Position numbers and translations under genes: made by a program | The notes under the pieces: model-generated | Databases searched by the model: none | The model's input: the letters and a program-made list of their open reading frames with translations, nothing else | Told to the model about the DNA's origin: nothing | Source of the DNA: CAZOVK01 sp964583165 | GTDB lineage: Bacteria > Bacillota > Clostridia > Lachnospirales > WRAX01 | Assembly (NCBI GenBank): GCA_964583165.1 | Contig: CAZOVK010000021.1 | Coordinates: 1 to 32,770 of the forward strand | Reading direction: 5' to 3' | DNA: 32,770 bases | Shown here: positions 32,235 to 32,770 of the stretch, one piece after another | Layout: every line of letters begins with the position of its first letter | How positions within the stretch are numbered: the first letter of the stretch is position 1

Positions 32235-32759
32235 CTATCTGCGCTCATAAACCAAATCAACCATGCCGTTATAGACAGCCGTTGACAGTAGTTTCAGCTT
32301 CAATTCGGCCCCAAACCCTTGAAATAGGCGCACGCCATCGCCCAAAATTGTCGGTATAACGGTTATGTGGAACACGTCTATCGTATCGATAAGTTGGTTC
32401 GCTATATTCGCGCCACCGCATATCCAAATGTTTCTGCCGTTTTCTTGTTTCAACCGCGCGACTAAACCCTTTGCGTTGTCTGATGTGAAAATGATGTCGT
32501 CTGTGGGCTTTTCGGCCTTGTGCGTGAGAACATAACTTTTCATGCCGCTGTACGGCCATTTCCCGGGTGATAATTCGTTGACTATCTGGTTGTACGTATT
32601 ATGACCTAAAATCACAGTGTCGATATTCTCAATAAAACCCGCATAACTGCCCTCGTCATGGCTATCCGCATCCTGCCCCCTCATCCATGCCACGCCGCCG
32701 TTCTCGTCTGCGATAAACCCGTCAAGGCTCATTCCGATATACAAAATCGCTTTTCTCAT
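32235..32759 (-). CDS. RibD C-terminal/dihydrofolate-reductase-like protein
   Basis: 174-aa reductase of the RibD_C/YwjB group, which share the DHFR fold and bind NADPH. MRKAILYIGMSLDGFIADENGGVAW is the family hallmark N-terminus; VILGHNTYNQIV, YVLTHK, IWICGGANIANQLI and TVIPTILGDGVRLF follow in standard order. Usual length for the stand-alone family. GAGGACG precedes the ATG and the gene ends close to the window edge. Substrate is unknown; these proteins are often annotated as DHFR but rarely proven to reduce dihydrofolate. Confidence 0.9.
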   Translation of the reverse strand: MRKAILYIGMSLDGFIADENGGVAWMRGQDADSHDEGSYAGFIENIDTVILGHNTYNQIVNELSPGKWPYSGMKSYVLTHKAEKPTDDIIFTSDNAKGLVARLKQENGRNIWICGGANIANQLIDTIDVFHITVIPTILGDGVRLFQGFGAELKLKLLSTAVYNGMVDLVYERR

Positions 32760-32770
32760 ACGTCCTCGCC

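Overview
The window looks like a chromosomal segment of an anaerobic, low-to-moderate GC member of the Bacillota, most likely class Clostridia. The main clues are the ispF-cysS-rlmB-yacP neighbourhood also known from Bacillus, a type IV pilus cluster with fused PilM-PilN and no secretin or PilP (a single-membrane layout), a cobalamin-dependent class II ribonucleotide reductase, GGAGG-type ribosome binding sites with frequent TTG/GTG starts, and small Clostridia-type conserved proteins. Genus and species cannot be fixed from the sequence alone.

Layout. 1-382 is a gene-free leader with a promoter candidate, a perfect palindrome and an imperfect direct repeat. 383-8394 (+) is a type IV pilus operon: pilB, pilT, major pilin, second prepilin, pilD, pilC, pilMN fusion, pilO. 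It ends in a hairpin that also serves the converging strand. 8419-10435 (-) is a three-gene cassette, read as XRE repressor, four-helix membrane protein, B12-type radical SAM enzyme, behind a consensus promoter bracketed by two copies of a TGTA-CCT-TACA operator. 10521-13722 (-) is the housekeeping operon ispF, cysS, rlmB, yacP, with no room for mrnC. Divergent to it are tRNA-Tyr(GTA) at 13841-13923 and its terminator. 14211-19850 (+) is a complete oligopeptide ABC importer (oppABCDF) behind a strong promoter.

19900-25889 is read on the - strand: a Mur-ligase-like orphan, a double-OB single-stranded DNA-binding protein, a 65-66 aa DUF6465-like protein, class II ribonucleotide reductase nrdJ and an NADH oxidase. 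25991-26590 (+) is a BclA-C-like jelly-roll protein with a cysteine-rich head. 26675-31733 (+) is one tight operon: DUF5721-like protein, htpG, a PDZ-less S41 protease, aroK, aroQ, aroE. The end of the window (-) has a small HExxH metalloprotein and a RibD/DHFR-like reductase.

How it fits together: the pilus operon carries a full inner-membrane machine (assembly and retraction ATPases, platform, alignment complex, prepilin peptidase and two prepilins). The opp operon imports peptides. nrdJ supplies dNTPs without oxygen, while the neighbouring NADH oxidase would remove oxygen. The aro genes give three shikimate-pathway steps. I found no CRISPR array, transposase, integrase or prophage. No clearly unprecedented system is visible. 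The strongest candidates for something new are the XRE/membrane/radical-SAM cassette, the Cys-rich BclA-C-like protein and the paired repeats in the pilB leader.
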